This document shows positions 31,330 through 41,505 of a stretch of 64,000 nt of DNA, in pieces. How positions within the stretch are numbered: position 1 is the first letter of the stretch; the number at the start of each line of letters is the position of its first letter. The notes under the pieces are model-generated. The model had not been told where the DNA came from. It was given only the letters and a program-made list of their open reading frames with translations, and did no database searches. The position numbers were made by a program, and so were the translations under genes. The stretch is from Astragalus membranaceus (lineage: Eukaryota; Streptophyta; Magnoliopsida; Fabales; Fabaceae): NCBI GenBank assembly GCA_039519185.1, contig CM076851.1, positions 93,756,387 through 93,820,386 on the forward strand. The letters run 5' to 3'.

Positions 31330-33291
31330 TCAATTGGGATCGTGTAGAACTAAACTAGTTCCTTTCTCAATTGGGTCACCAATTAAATAATTTTTCAACC
31401 TTTGACCATTGACTTTAAACGATCCAGTTTTCTCGCTCCAGATCTCTACAGATCCGAAGGGGTAAACCTTACGGATTTCAAAAGGATCGGACCATCTCGA
31501 TTTTAGTTTTCCTGGGAAAATTTTTAGTCTGGAGTTAAATAGTAACACCAGATCACCCTCCTTGAATTCTCTACGAATAATACGCTTATCATGCCAATTT
31601 TTTGTTCTTTCTTTGTAAAGTTTGGCATTCTCATAAGCATCCATTCGCAGTTCTTCCAATTCATTTAGTTGGAGTTTTCTTTTTTCTCCGGCTAATTCCA
31701 TGTTCAGGTTAAGGCGTTTAATTGCCCAGTAAGCTTTGTGCTCTAGTTCTACCGGAAGGTGGCAAGACTTCCCATAAATTAATTTGAAAGGAGTCATTCC
31801 TATGGGAGTCTTGTACGCAGTCCGATAAGCCCAGAGAGCATCATCAAGCTTTACCGACCAGTCTTTCCTTGAAGTCGAAACAGTTTTTTCTAAAATACTT
31901 TTAATTTCTCTGTTCGATACCTCAACCTGACCGCTTGTTTGAGGGTGATAAGGCGTTGCAATTTTGTGCCTTACTCCAAACTTTTGCAGTAACATTTCAA
32001 AATGTTTTGAGATGAAATGGGATCCTCCGTCGCTTATGACAACACGAGGGACCCCGAATCTTGGAAAAATTATTTTTTTGAAAAGTTTTATGACTACCTT
32101 TGCATCGTTTGTAGGAGAAGCAATGGCTTCGATCCATTTTGACACATAGTCAACGGCTACCAGAATATATTGGTTTCCAAAAGAAGAAGGAAACGGTCCC
32201 ATGAAATCGATACCCCAGACGTCAAAAATTTCAACCTCTAAGATATTATTTAAGGGCATTTCATTTCTTTTTGAAATATTTCCGGTGCGTTGACACTGGT
32301 CGCATTTAGAAATGAATTGATGCGCGTCTTTAAAAAGGGACGGCCAATAAAAACCAGATTGAAGAATTTTTGTAGCAGTTTTTGAAGAACTGGCATGGCC
32401 GCCATAGGAAGAAGAATGACAATGGTATAGAATGTTACTTACCTCTTCTTCCGGAATGCATCTTCTGAACACCCCATCAGCTCCCCTTTTAAAAAGCAGT
32501 GGCTCGTCCCAGTAATACTGTTTGAGATCGTGGAAGAATTTCTTCTTCCGCTGATAATTTAAATCTGGGGGGAGTACTCCTGCTGCAAGGTAGTTTACAA
32601 AATCTGCATACCATGGTGCTTCAGATTTGATCAATGAGAAGAGTTGATCATCCAGAAATGTATCATTAAGCGGCAACTCTTCTTCTTTTGTTCCTTGTAG
32701 ACGGGACAAATGATCAGCCACAACATTTTCAACGCCTTTTTTATCCCTTATTTCAAGATCAAATTCTTGTAGGAGTAAAACCCATCGGATCAATCTCGGC
32801 TTGGCATCTTTTTTGTTTAACAAATATTTTATGGCCGAGTGATCAGTAAAAATGATGATTTTTGAACCTACCAGATATGATCGAAACTTATCAACGGCAA
32901 AAACTACCGCCAATAATTCTTTTTCAGTTGTGGCGTAATTCATTTGTGCCTCGTCTAAGGTCCTGCTTGCATAGTATATGGCATGCAATTTTTTTTCTTT
33001 TCTTTGTCCCAGGACTGCCCCAACTGCATAGTCGCTTGCATCGCACATTATTTCAAACGGAAGATTCCAGTCTGGTGGCTGTATGATCGGGGCAGTAACT
33101 AAAGCCTTTTTCAACCTGTTAAAAGCTTCAAGACAAAGATCGTTAAAAATAAATGCTGCATCCTTAAGGAGCAGACTTGTCATAGGTTTTGAAATTTTTG
33201 AGAAGTCTTTTATGAACCGACGGTAGAAACCCGCATGGCCTAAAAAGCTTCTCACCTCTTTTACTGTGGTGGGAGGTAGCATTTTTTTCAA
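31330..33291 (-). CDS. Athila-type RNase H and integrase frame
   Basis: Continues pol in another frame. It opens with the connection segment (RSFLGHAGFYRRFIKDFSKI), RNase H (DASDYAVGAVLGQ, TEKELLAVVFA, TDHSAIKYLL, ADHLSRL), then integrase: HHCC zinc region (H..H..CDQC), core with the D, D, E residues (WGIDFMGP, ISDGGSHF, GQVEVSNREIK) and a C-terminal domain without a chromodomain, ending at 31330. The ATG at 33282-33280 is not a genuine start; the frame is the +1-shifted extension of the upstream frame, overlapping it by about 128 bases. All catalytic residues are present. Confidence 0.88.
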   Translation of the reverse strand: MKKMLPPTTVKEVRSFLGHAGFYRRFIKDFSKISKPMTSLLLKDAAFIFNDLCLEAFNRLKKALVTAPIIQPPDWNLPFEIMCDASDYAVGAVLGQRKEKKLHAIYYASRTLDEAQMNYATTEKELLAVVFAVDKFRSYLVGSKIIIFTDHSAIKYLLNKKDAKPRLIRWVLLLQEFDLEIRDKKGVENVVADHLSRLQGTKEEELPLNDTFLDDQLFSLIKSEAPWYADFVNYLAAGVLPPDLNYQRKKKFFHDLKQYYWDEPLLFKRGADGVFRRCIPEEEVSNILYHCHSSSYGGHASSSKTATKILQSGFYWPSLFKDAHQFISKCDQCQRTGNISKRNEMPLNNILEVEIFDVWGIDFMGPFPSSFGNQYILVAVDYVSKWIEAIASPTNDAKVVIKLFKKIIFPRFGVPRVVISDGGSHFISKHFEMLLQKFGVRHKIATPYHPQTSGQVEVSNREIKSILEKTVSTSRKDWSVKLDDALWAYRTAYKTPIGMTPFKLIYGKSCHLPVELEHKAYWAIKRLNLNMELAGEKRKLQLNELEELRMDAYENAKLYKERTKNWHDKRIIRREFKEGDLVLLFNSRLKIFPGKLKSRWSDPFEIRKVYPFGSVEIWSEKTGSFKVNGQRLKNYLIGDPIEKGTSLVLHDPN

Positions 33292-36200
33292 TCACTTCAA
33301 TTTTTGCACGGTCTACCTCAATACCTCTATGAGAAATTAAGTGCCCTAGGACAATTCCTTCATTAACCATGAAATGACACTTTTCCCAGTTTAGAACCAG
33401 GTTTACCTTCTCACATCTCTCTAAGACTTTTTCCAGATTGGCTAAACAGTTTTCAAAATTTGAGCCATGGACGGAAAAATCATCCATAAACACTTCCATT
33501 ATGTTTTCAACAAAGTCTGAGAATATGGACATCATACACCTTTGAAAGGTAGCGGGAGCATTACATAGACCAAAGGGCATCCTTCTATAGGCATAAGTGC
33601 CAAAAGGACATGTGAAAGTTGTTTTTTCTTGGTCGCTAGGGTGGATGGGAATTTGGAAAAATCCCGAATAACCATCCAAATAGCAGAAATGTGAGTGCCG
33701 CGCTAACCTTTCTAGCATTTGATCAATGAACGGGAGAGGGAAGTGATCTTTCCGGGTAGCTTTGTTAAGCTTTCTGTAATCAATACACATTCTCCATCCC
33801 GTGATTGTCCTTGTGGAAATGCATTCATCCTTTTCAATTTTAATAACTGTTAAGCCTCCCTTCTTAGGTACTACTTGAACAGGACTAACCCACTTACTAT
33901 CGGAAATAGGATATATTATCCCAGCATCAAGGAGTTTTAAAACTTCCTTTTTTACAACCTCTTTCATGTTTGGGTTTAATCTCCTTTGATGCTCGATAGA
34001 AGGTTTATAGTCCTCTTCCAGTAGTATTCTGTGTATGCATATTGACGGATTTATTCCCTTAATGTCCTCAATAGTATACCCTATGGCTTTGGGATACTTC
34101 TTGAGAACATTAAGTAATTTTTCAGTCTCATTTTGTTTCAAATTTGCATTTACAATTACTGGAAAAGTAGAATTAGGGCCAAGAAATTCATACCTGAGAG
34201 ATGATGGTAAGGGCTTCAGTTCTACTTTTGGTGTTTCTTTTGGGAGAGGTCGAGGTTTCTCCTCACCCAAAGTTTCAGTACCCAATTCTTGTGATGGTGG
34301 ATTTTCATCCAAAAGTTTTATGTAGAATTGGGTTTCCCTTGCCGCATCTGTATTTGTGTTGCCTAAAAGGCAATCTTCCAGACTATCTTGTGAAGATGAT
34401 GCTATAGAGCAGTCTCGCACGCAATAGTCTACAATGTCAATCTTGCAGCATGAGTCTTTTACAGATGGACTTTTCATGAAGTTTGAAACTTCAAACTCAA
34501 CTTTTTCATCCCCCACATTAAAAACCAACTTACCGTTTTTAACGTCAATTATTGCCCCTGCAGTAGCTAAAAAAGGCCTCCCTAGAAGAATAGGAATTTG
34601 GGAGTCTTCTTCAATTTCCATTACAACAAAGTCCACCGGTATAAAAGTTTGCCCTACCTTGATAGGGATATCCTCTAAGATTCCAGTGGGGTATTTAACG
34701 GAACGATCTGCTAACTGTATTGTCATTTTCGTGGGCTTAAGTTCGCCTACCCCTAGTCTATTGCAAAGAGAAAGAGGCATCAAACTTACACTGGCTCCTA
34801 GATCGCACATCGCTCTGTTTATAGTTTCACTTCCAATCACACAAGGTATGGAAAAACTACCTGGATCTTTGAGTTTTTGTGGCAGCTTGTTCTGGATAAT
34901 TGCACTACATTCCTCTGTTAATGCAATCGTCTCATAGTCGTCTATTTTTCTTTTCTTGGATAAAATTTCTTTCAAAAATTTAGAATAAGACGGCATTTGA
35001 GACAATGCATCAGTGAAAGGAACGTTGATGTAAAGCTTTTTAAGCAAATCGACAAACCTTTTGAATTGCTCGTCAATTTTGTTTTTTGCGAATCTTTGGG
35101 GGAAAGGAATGGGTGGTTTGTATGGTGGAGGGGGGATGTGTGGTTCTTCTCTTTCTTTTTCTGGTTCTTTCCCTTTTTCTTTCTCTTCTAGCTCACCTGG
35201 TAAATTATGTTTTTCACTCACAGTTTTTTCTTGGTTTGCTCTTGGTTCCTCTAATTGTTTTCTGCTTCTAAGGGTGATGGCATTTATTTGGCCTTTTGGA
35301 TTTTGTTCTGGTTGCCCAGGAAATACCCCTGAAGTCTTAGAGGATGAAGCTACCTGTGTTGCTACTTGAGTTATTTGATTTTCAAGCATTTTATTATGAG
35401 TGGTGATAGAGTCGACTTTTGATACTAATTTGATAAGTGTGTCATTCAAATAACCAGTTTGATTTTTGAATTCTTCATTTTGTTTTGTTTGAGATGACAC
35501 AAATTTTTCCATCAAAAATTCCAAGTTCGACTTTTGTGGGTTGTTTTGTGGGTTGTTAAAAACCCTTTGATTTTGAAAGACAGGAGGTGGTCTAGGTGCT
35601 GGATTGGGTGGAGGATTTTTATAAGAAAAATTTGGATGATTCCTCCACCCAGGATTATAAGTATTTGAAAACGGATCTTCCTTTTGAGCATAATTAATAT
35701 GCTCGTTTCCAGCACTAGATGCCTCAAGCTGGCATTCAGCTCCAATATGGCCAACAACCCCACATAATTCACATGGTGGAGTAATAGGAGAAGAAGTTTG
35801 TGAGACGGCACTTACATTTAATTTTTCAAATTTTTGAAAAAGTGCGTCCACTTTTGAGGTAAGATGATCAACAACAGATATTTCATACTTACCTGGCTCT
35901 TTTGATGCGGCTGGTTTATTCGTTATGGCTCGCTCACTTGTCCACTGACAATGGTTTTGAGCCATATCTTCAACGAGAGCATAAGCTTCGGTAAAATTTT
36001 TGTTCATTAAAGCTCCACCTGCAGCTGCATCAATAGTCATTCTTGTTGCATATTGTAATCCATTATAAAAAGTGTGAACAACAAGCCATTTCTCTAGTCC
36101 ATGATGGGGGCATAGCCTTAACATTTCTTTGAAACGTTCCCAAGCATCATAAAGAGATTCCCCGTCATTTTGAGAAAATCGAGTAATTTGATTTCTCATT

Positions 36201-36676
36201 TGAGCTGTCTTACTCGGGGGAAAGAATTTAGCAAGAAAAGCTTGTTTTAGCTGGTCCCAGCTGGTAATGGATTCCGAAGGCAAAGAATGTAGCCATGCTC
36301 TAGCTCTATCCCTTAATGAAAAAGGGAAGAGTTTTAGTCTTATGGCATCCGGAGGTACCCCGTTTAATTTGAGAGTTCCACAGTATTCAAGAAAAATTGA
36401 AATATGAAGATTTGGGTCCTCCGTGGGAGAACCAGAAAATTGGTTTTGTTGTACCATCGAAAGCAGAGATGTTTTGAGTTCAAAATTATTTGCTTCCACA
36501 TTTGGATGTACAATGGCAGCCGATGGCTCTGCTGAAGGTGTTGCGTACTCTTTGAGAGCACGATTTTCATTAGCCGCCATTTGGTTATCGGGAATTTCTC
36601 TCCTCCTTCTATGTAAGAACCTTTCGATTTCGGGAATTTGTTGAACAGTTTCACCGAAACTTCTGGTTCTTCGCAT
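33164..36676 (-). CDS. Athila-type gag-protease-reverse transcriptase frame
   Basis: 1,170 residues on the - strand from ATG at 36676-36674. The gag capsid domain lies at about residues 60-250 (FLEYCGTLKLNGVPPDAIRL, then FLAKFFPP). The nucleocapsid knuckle CELCGVVGHIGAEC is at about 301-314, followed by a Pro/Lys-rich spacer. The aspartic protease (about 610-720) has the Athila-type D-L-G-A-S active site (about residue 624). The reverse transcriptase (about 880-1130) has CIDYRKLNKATRKDHFPLPF, and the catalytic F-M-D-D motif at about 1063-1066. The frame leaves register at the A7 tract 33282-33288, after which the last about 35 residues are out of frame; the continuation is in the next entry. 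The break may be real or an assembly or sequencing error in a homopolymer. Confidence 0.88.
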   Translation of the reverse strand: MRRTRSFGETVQQIPEIERFLHRRRREIPDNQMAANENRALKEYATPSAEPSAAIVHPNVEANNFELKTSLLSMVQQNQFSGSPTEDPNLHISIFLEYCGTLKLNGVPPDAIRLKLFPFSLRDRARAWLHSLPSESITSWDQLKQAFLAKFFPPSKTAQMRNQITRFSQNDGESLYDAWERFKEMLRLCPHHGLEKWLVVHTFYNGLQYATRMTIDAAAGGALMNKNFTEAYALVEDMAQNHCQWTSERAITNKPAASKEPGKYEISVVDHLTSKVDALFQKFEKLNVSAVSQTSSPITPPCELCGVVGHIGAECQLEASSAGNEHINYAQKEDPFSNTYNPGWRNHPNFSYKNPPPNPAPRPPPVFQNQRVFNNPQNNPQKSNLEFLMEKFVSSQTKQNEEFKNQTGYLNDTLIKLVSKVDSITTHNKMLENQITQVATQVASSSKTSGVFPGQPEQNPKGQINAITLRSRKQLEEPRANQEKTVSEKHNLPGELEEKEKGKEPEKEREEPHIPPPPYKPPIPFPQRFAKNKIDEQFKRFVDLLKKLYINVPFTDALSQMPSYSKFLKEILSKKRKIDDYETIALTEECSAIIQNKLPQKLKDPGSFSIPCVIGSETINRAMCDLGASVSLMPLSLCNRLGVGELKPTKMTIQLADRSVKYPTGILEDIPIKVGQTFIPVDFVVMEIEEDSQIPILLGRPFLATAGAIIDVKNGKLVFNVGDEKVEFEVSNFMKSPSVKDSCCKIDIVDYCVRDCSIASSSQDSLEDCLLGNTNTDAARETQFYIKLLDENPPSQELGTETLGEEKPRPLPKETPKVELKPLPSSLRYEFLGPNSTFPVIVNANLKQNETEKLLNVLKKYPKAIGYTIEDIKGINPSICIHRILLEEDYKPSIEHQRRLNPNMKEVVKKEVLKLLDAGIIYPISDSKWVSPVQVVPKKGGLTVIKIEKDECISTRTITGWRMCIDYRKLNKATRKDHFPLPFIDQMLERLARHSHFCYLDGYSGFFQIPIHPSDQEKTTFTCPFGTYAYRRMPFGLCNAPATFQRCMMSIFSDFVENIMEVFMDDFSVHGSNFENCLANLEKVLERCEKVNLVLNWEKCHFMVNEGIVLGHLISHRGIEVDRAKIEVIEKNATSHHSKRGEKLFRPCGFLPSVHKRLLKNFKTYDKSAP

Positions 36677-36761
36677 TCGAGGGACAAGAGAAGAAAAAGT
36701 AAAAATAAAGAAAATAAAATTTCAGTCTAACCGGTTTCGAAAAACTTAATCAATATCACTG

Positions 36762-36781
36762 CCTCCCCGGCAACGACGCCA
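36762..36781 (-). other. Primer-binding site, tRNA-Asp type
   Basis: On the - strand TGGCGTCGTTGCCGGGGAGG lies six bases inside the 5' LTR. It resembles the TGGCGCCGTTGCCGGGGA primer site complementary to tRNA-Asp used by Athila/Tat elements, with one substitution. Confidence 0.8.
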
Positions 36782-36787
36782 AAAACT

Positions 36788-38105
36788 TGATAGCCTCGCA
36801 AGTGCACGAGTCGTATCGCGTAATAAAAGAGTTATCGATCCACAGGGAGAGCCTAGGTGAATACCAATTTAATTTTTCAAAGTTGATTAACTGAAAAGAA
36901 AGTGTTTTTAGAAAGAAGGAATGTTTTAGTAAAGTCTACTCACTCATGATCATTGTAGACAAAAGAGGGGAAAAGAAAATAAGAAAAGAAAACATAAAGT
37001 TTAAATAGCGAGAAAATAAAAGAAAGCGGTAAAGTGCAAAATTATAAATAGCGGAATTGTAAATGACAAGAAAGTAAATTGCTTGAAAAGTAAATTGCCA
37101 GTAATTTACTTGACTTGCCAGTAATTTACTTGACTTGCCAGTGGTTTACTTGACTTGGAAATTTAAAGGGCAAAAAAGTAAATAACAAGGAAAATAAAAG
37201 AGCGAAAAAGTAAAGAGCGAAAAGTAAAGAGCGAGAAATTAAATAGCAATGAAAGTAAATGACTTGGAAAATAAAAGGGCAAGAAAGTAAATAGCAGGGA
37301 AAATAAAAGAGCGAAAAAGTAAAGAGCGAAAAGTAAAGAGCGAGAAAGTAAAGAGCGAGAATTTAAATAGCAATGAAAGTAAATGACTTGGAAAATAAAT
37401 AGCAAGAATTTAAAGGGCAAGAAAGTAAATAAACAAGAATCATAAAAAACATGAAGAGTAAATTGAAGTCATGAATAATTAGAGAGCCTTTGTCATTGAT
37501 TTTCTAACAAAATTCAAGCTTGGTTACAAGTGAGGATCAAGCCTCTATTTATAGGAAAATATGAGGGGCAAAATGGTCCAAAAGAGAAAAAAGTGGCAAA
37601 TCAAGTTGGCCAAGGTAGTCATCAAAAAGCCTTCCTCAAGTGGGCAAAAATATCCATCAACAAGTGGGCATAGCCAATTTCGACTGATGCAGCAAATTTC
37701 TGGGAGATCCAGTCGAATTCTGGCTTGCTGAGATAGAAGCAGTCGAATTCTGGCCTGCTGAGACAGATGCTGTCGAATTCTGGCCTGCTGAGACAGATGC
37801 TGTCGAATTCTGAGAGATCTAGTCGAATTCTGGGAGATCCAGTCGAAATCTGGAAGATGCAGTCGAATTCTGGGAGATCCAGTCGAATTCTGGGAGATCC
37901 AGTCGAAATCTGGAAGATGCAGTCGAATTCTGGGAGATCCAGTCGAATTCTGACCTGCTGAGACTTAAGCAGCCCAAATTGCTTCAAAATAAAACCTGAA
38001 GATAAAAAGTAAACATTTGCAGTAAAATAGAACAAAAATATAATTAAAATACTAAAAAGACTTAATAAAATAACTATTAAAAAGACTCTAAAAATAGACT
38101 TATCA
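36788..38105 (-). repeat. 5' LTR of the Athila-type element
   Basis: 1,318 bp, identical to 29021-30334 except one block near 37700-37725, where it has an extra GTCGAATTCT unit. The TATA box on the - strand is at 37545-37554. Confidence 0.92.
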
Positions 38106-38333
38106 TGGACGTAGGTCACTAGGAGGTGACCGAACCAGGATAAATCTCTGCGTGCTTTACTGCTTTCCTGTTATACCGCTTTACTGCTTTATATTCTAAT
38201 TCCTTCGCTTCCACTTAAACCTGCGCGAAATTGATCTAAGTCATTGAAAAAGGGGAAAAACGTTTTCGAAAGATCTGAAAAGTTTTAAATCTCAATTCAC
38301 CCCCCCTCTTGAGACTGAAGCCACTTGGTAACA
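38106..38333 (+). repeat. 3' LTR of the copia element, last part
   Basis: Begins with the second copy of the Athila target duplication (TGGAC, 38106-38110) and matches the end of the 5' LTR through TTGGTAACA. Confidence 0.92.
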
Positions 38334-38338
38334 CATGC

Positions 38339-38756
38339 TACCATAGCAGCGTGGGGCGACTTGCGTGCTTCCATTGAGCAAGCCCTTGCCCCAAATGCTC
38401 TGGATGGGGAAGGTGACGTTCAACCTACGGCCGAAAATCAACCTCTCCCTCCAAAGTCTCCCTCTTCAGAGCATACTCCTGCAGCCGATGCCCCCTGAAA
38501 TGGAAAACATCGAGACCAGTATGACTGCCGAGGGTAGGGAAGAAGTATCACAGGAAGCTACGCCTAACGTCACCATGCTCGGGGCTACTGACATTATCCC
38601 TAAGACTGCAGCGATGGACACCATTGAGGTTACTACTGACACTCCATCAACTTCGGCGGAGCCTATCTCGAGAGTCCCTGAAGCGGGCCAAGCGAGTTAA
38701 GAGGATCAGACTGCTGCTGGAGATCTGCTTATCCCCGAGGGTAATCAAGAAGATTA
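38339..38756 (+). pseudogene. Decayed antisense reading frame of the Tat element, part 2
   Basis: The sequence resumes immediately after the copia target duplication (CATGC at 38334-38338), with AAWGDLRASIEQALAPN in line with the helical tail before the insertion. It then becomes an acidic Ser/Thr/Pro-rich tail. A frame change lies at about 38497 and an in-frame TAA at 38698-38700 precedes the probable original stop at 38754-38756. The stop is about 96 bp from the converging stop of the Tat pol on the other strand. Confidence 0.5.
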
Positions 38757-38852
38757 GGCTAATCCTTCTAGTTTTCTTTTAACTTTCCTTGGTACTCACT
38801 ATCGGCCGCCGGTGTGTGGCGTGCCACTTTTGAACAATTGGGCAGTAATGCC

Positions 38853-39656
38853 TTACTTTTGCATGTTTTCCCACATTGTGGGGTAATACACTTTCAAATA
38901 TTTGCCGTTTATTTTCTTTTCAAACTCTTCGCCCTCCAGTGAAATCAATTTGTAAGCCCCTCCATACACCAATCAGAGGAGTTATTCCGGTGGCCGTAGA
39001 CTTCGAGTTCCTCATAGCCCACAAGGCCTCATTGAGGGTTTCATGCCACCTCCTGGGCTTGTCTTCTATGTTCTTCTTGATGAGCTCGATAATGATCTTG
39101 TTGGTAGCCTCGGCTTGTCCATTATAAGCTTGGGCATAGTAAGGTGTCGAATGCCTCATCTTGATGTCGTATTCCTGAGCAAAGGCCACCACTCATTCTC
39201 TGTGAACATAGTACCCTGGTCCGCGGTGATGGTTTCTGGGATACCAAATCTGAAAATGATTTGGTTCTCAATAAACCGGATCATCGCCTCCTGGTTGACA
39301 TTCCCTAGAGGCATAGCCTCCACCCACTTGGTAAAGTAATCTGTAGCTACAATAATAAAATTATGCCCCTTAGAGCTAGTAGGGTAGATCTTTCTAATCA
39401 AATCCATGGCCCATCCTCTAAATGTCCATGGCATGATAATCGGGTGGAGCTCATCTGCGGCACCCACAGAATGGGGTCGTGCAGCTGGCAAGTTTCGCAT
39501 CCCTTGGCGTATTGGTAACAGTCGGCTGTGATAGTCGGCCAATAGTACCCGTGTCTGTAGATCAGCCCCTTCATGATGGAGCCAGACCTTTGAGAGCCAC
39601 AAACCCCCTGGTGAACCTGGGCCATGACCAAGTAGGCTTCCTTCCTCTTGAGGCAT
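38853..39656 (-). pseudogene. Tat integrase and pol C-terminus
   Basis: A zinc-region remnant (CETCQLHDP, 39500s), then core pieces WAMDLIRKIYP.., IVATDYFTKWVEAMPL, TITADQGTMFTENEW and NGQAEATNKIIIELIKKNI holding the D, D, E residues in two frames. After a deletion the frame passes from TGITPLIGV into a GGAYKL-like C-terminal end, with stop at 38853-38855. That stop faces the + strand stop at 38756. Confidence 0.75.
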
Positions 39657-40230
39657 CGCAGGAGGACCCCGTTGGTACTCCTCTTATTAATTCATCACCT
39701 ACCAGGACATATCTTATGGCCCTCTGGTTGACCTTTAAATCAGCCCCAGCAAAAGGGCTTCGCAGATAGTCGGTCAGCAGCCTTATCCAAGCATCGACTG
39801 GGTCTTCCTCAGCCACCACTACGGCGTCCTGATTCATGACTTCCACGACCGTGCTTTTGTATCCCGAGGCCTGCTGAGCAAGGTCATTCGCTTCTTGGTT
39901 GTCCTCCCTGGGAACATGCGTAGTGACTGCAGCGGCGAACAGCTTCAACAAGCTATAGGTCGAGACACGTAGTTTTCTCAACTTGGGATTATAGCATTTG
40001 TATTCACCTGTGATCTGCTTAATTACCAACTGAGAATCTCCCTTTATTTCTACATAACGGACCTTCATGGCGGCTAAGATATCAAGACCAATGATTAAGG
40101 CTTCGTATTCCGCCTGATTATTGGATGCTTGATCCTCAAACCTGCACATGAACTTCCAAGTTTTCCCCTGCGGGCTGGAGATAACTATCCCCGCTCCAGC
40201 TTTAGTCTGGGTACTTGAGCCATCAAACAT
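39571..40230 (-). pseudogene. Tat second (archaeal-type) RNase H
   Basis: Opens MFDGSSTQTKAGAGIVI, then NNQAEYEALIIGLDI and VEIKGDSQLVIKQITGEY, matching D-G-S, E and D catalytic positions of the additional RNase H that characterises Tat/Ogre elements. It runs on into the region before integrase (RYVLVGDELIRG) and shifts frame near 39640. Confidence 0.78.
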
Positions 40231-40288
40231 AAGGACCCACAGCTTCAGACCAACGTAGTTAGAGGGCTCGGCCAGGGAATCATGGACC

Positions 40289-40990
40289 TCAACACATGGT
40301 TGTTTGGGCGAGAAAATCGGTGAGGGCCTGTCCTTTGACGGCCTTTAAAGGTACATACGATAAGGCCAATGCATTTAATTTAATGGGCCACTTTACAAGT
40401 CTTCCTTGCAAGACAGACCGATTAAGAAGGTATCTTACAATATCAATTTTGCATACAACTAGAACCTCTTTGGGCAATAAATAATATTCTAACTTGGTAC
40501 AGGCGTTGAACAATGATAAACAAAGTTTCTCAATGGGAGAATATCTAGTCTCAGCATCGTTGAGAATCCTACTAAGGTAGTAAATAGCTCGCTCGACACC
40601 ATTGTCATCATCCTGGGCCAGATGGCAGCCAATGGCTTGATCTTCGGCCACAATGTATAGCTTTAATGGTCTCCCAGGAAAAGGAGGAACTAGGACTGGA
40701 GGATTAGTCAAGGCAGCCCTGATCTGATCAAAGGCCTCCTATTGCTTTGCCCCCATGTCATGTCTTCAGTGTTCTTCAATCTGAGCAACGGCGAGAATGC
40801 CTTCATCTTTCCCTCCGAGTTGGCAATAAACCTTCTCAGAAAATTGATCTTGCCGAGGAGGCTCTGCAACTCCTTTTTGTTCCTGGGTGGTCTAGCCTCC
40901 AAGATGGCTTGGGCTTTGTTTTTATCTACCTCGATGCCCTGATTATGTACCAAGAAGCCTAGGAAGTTCCCTGACGGTTCTTATGAACCC
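40289..40990 (-). pseudogene. Tat RT thumb and RNase H, RT palm deleted
   Basis: GIEVDKNKAQAILEARPPRN and LQSLLGKINFLRRFIAN are the RT thumb/connection. An RNase H domain with YIVAEDQAIGCHLAQ and YSPIEKLCLSL follows. The whole catalytic palm (the YVDD-type region) that should precede the thumb is absent: the sequence passes directly from GFIRTV to FLGFLV-like text near 40965. Confidence 0.75.
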
Positions 40991-41017
40991 AGCCTTCAAT
41001 AGCCTCTCTATCTCAGC

Positions 41018-41416
41018 TTATTTTTGTGGCATCTGCTGAGGATTGAACCTCCTCGGCGGCTGTTTATGGGGCTTGCATCTGTCCTTGAGAGGCAACCGAT
41101 GTTCTACCAATGCTCTATCCAAGCCCGACATCTCATGATAATCCCATGCAAAGCAGTCAATGTACTCCTTAATCAGCTCTACCACCTGATCCCTCTGTTG
41201 CACGTTGAGGATCCCACTAATCTTGGTCATCCTCGATTCCGTTTCAGTTCCCAAATTGACCTCCACCAACGGATCTTGAGCTTCGAACGTGGGGACTCTT
41301 CGCTGAATGGGCTCAATGTGAGGAGGATCGGCTAACCTGTTTTTTCTAACATCATCTGATGCCCTCGGGTGAAAATCATCCTGGAGCTCATCCTCCTCAT
41401 ATACTGCACCAAACAT
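41018..41416 (-). pseudogene. Tat pre-reverse-transcriptase region
   Basis: Contains LIKEYIDCFAWDYHEMSGLD and HRLPLKDRCKPHKQPPRRF, the strongly conserved segment before the reverse transcriptase of Tat/Ogre elements. It runs up to RLLKAGFIRTV near 40975 and then jumps to thumb sequence. Confidence 0.75.
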
Positions 41417-41505
41417 GGCTTCTTCAATACCAGACTCTACCTAGAAGAGGTGTAACCTGTCCAGTAGGTCTTGTAACTCAGGAGGGATATCAATCATCAG
41501 ACTCG

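Larger units (their letters stand above)
29021..38105 (-). mobile_element. Athila-type Ty3/gypsy element (env-less, Diaspora-like), - strand
   Basis: 9,085 bp, TGATAGCCTCG..CTTATCA, flanked by a perfect 5-bp duplication TGGAC, inserted in the 3' LTR of the copia element. Read on the - strand: 5' LTR 36788-38105, primer site for tRNA-Asp, gag-protease-reverse transcriptase frame, RNase H-integrase frame, about 1 kb of non-coding 3' region and 3' LTR 29021-30334. The LTRs are identical except for one block, so it is very young. The pol is interrupted by a single change of frame in an A7 tract. No env-like frame was found. Confidence 0.93.
23560..38333 (+). mobile_element. SIRE/Maximus-type Ty1/copia element with pol deleted, itself interrupted
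   Basis: Begins TGTGGATACC and ends GGTAACA, flanked by the perfect 5-bp target duplication CATGC (23555-23559 and 38334-38338). The left LTR is 1,429 bp. The right LTR is split by the Athila-type insertion at 29021-38105. Without that insertion the element is about 5.7 kb. It has a primer-binding site for initiator Met tRNA, an intact gag frame, tiny remnants of protease and RNase H, and a purine tract; reverse transcriptase and integrase are missing. The two LTRs differ at about five places, so it is young. Confidence 0.9.

Noticed and set aside
31964..35369. + strand frames opposite the Athila pol
   Set aside because: Shadows of the conserved - strand coding sequence without motifs of their own.
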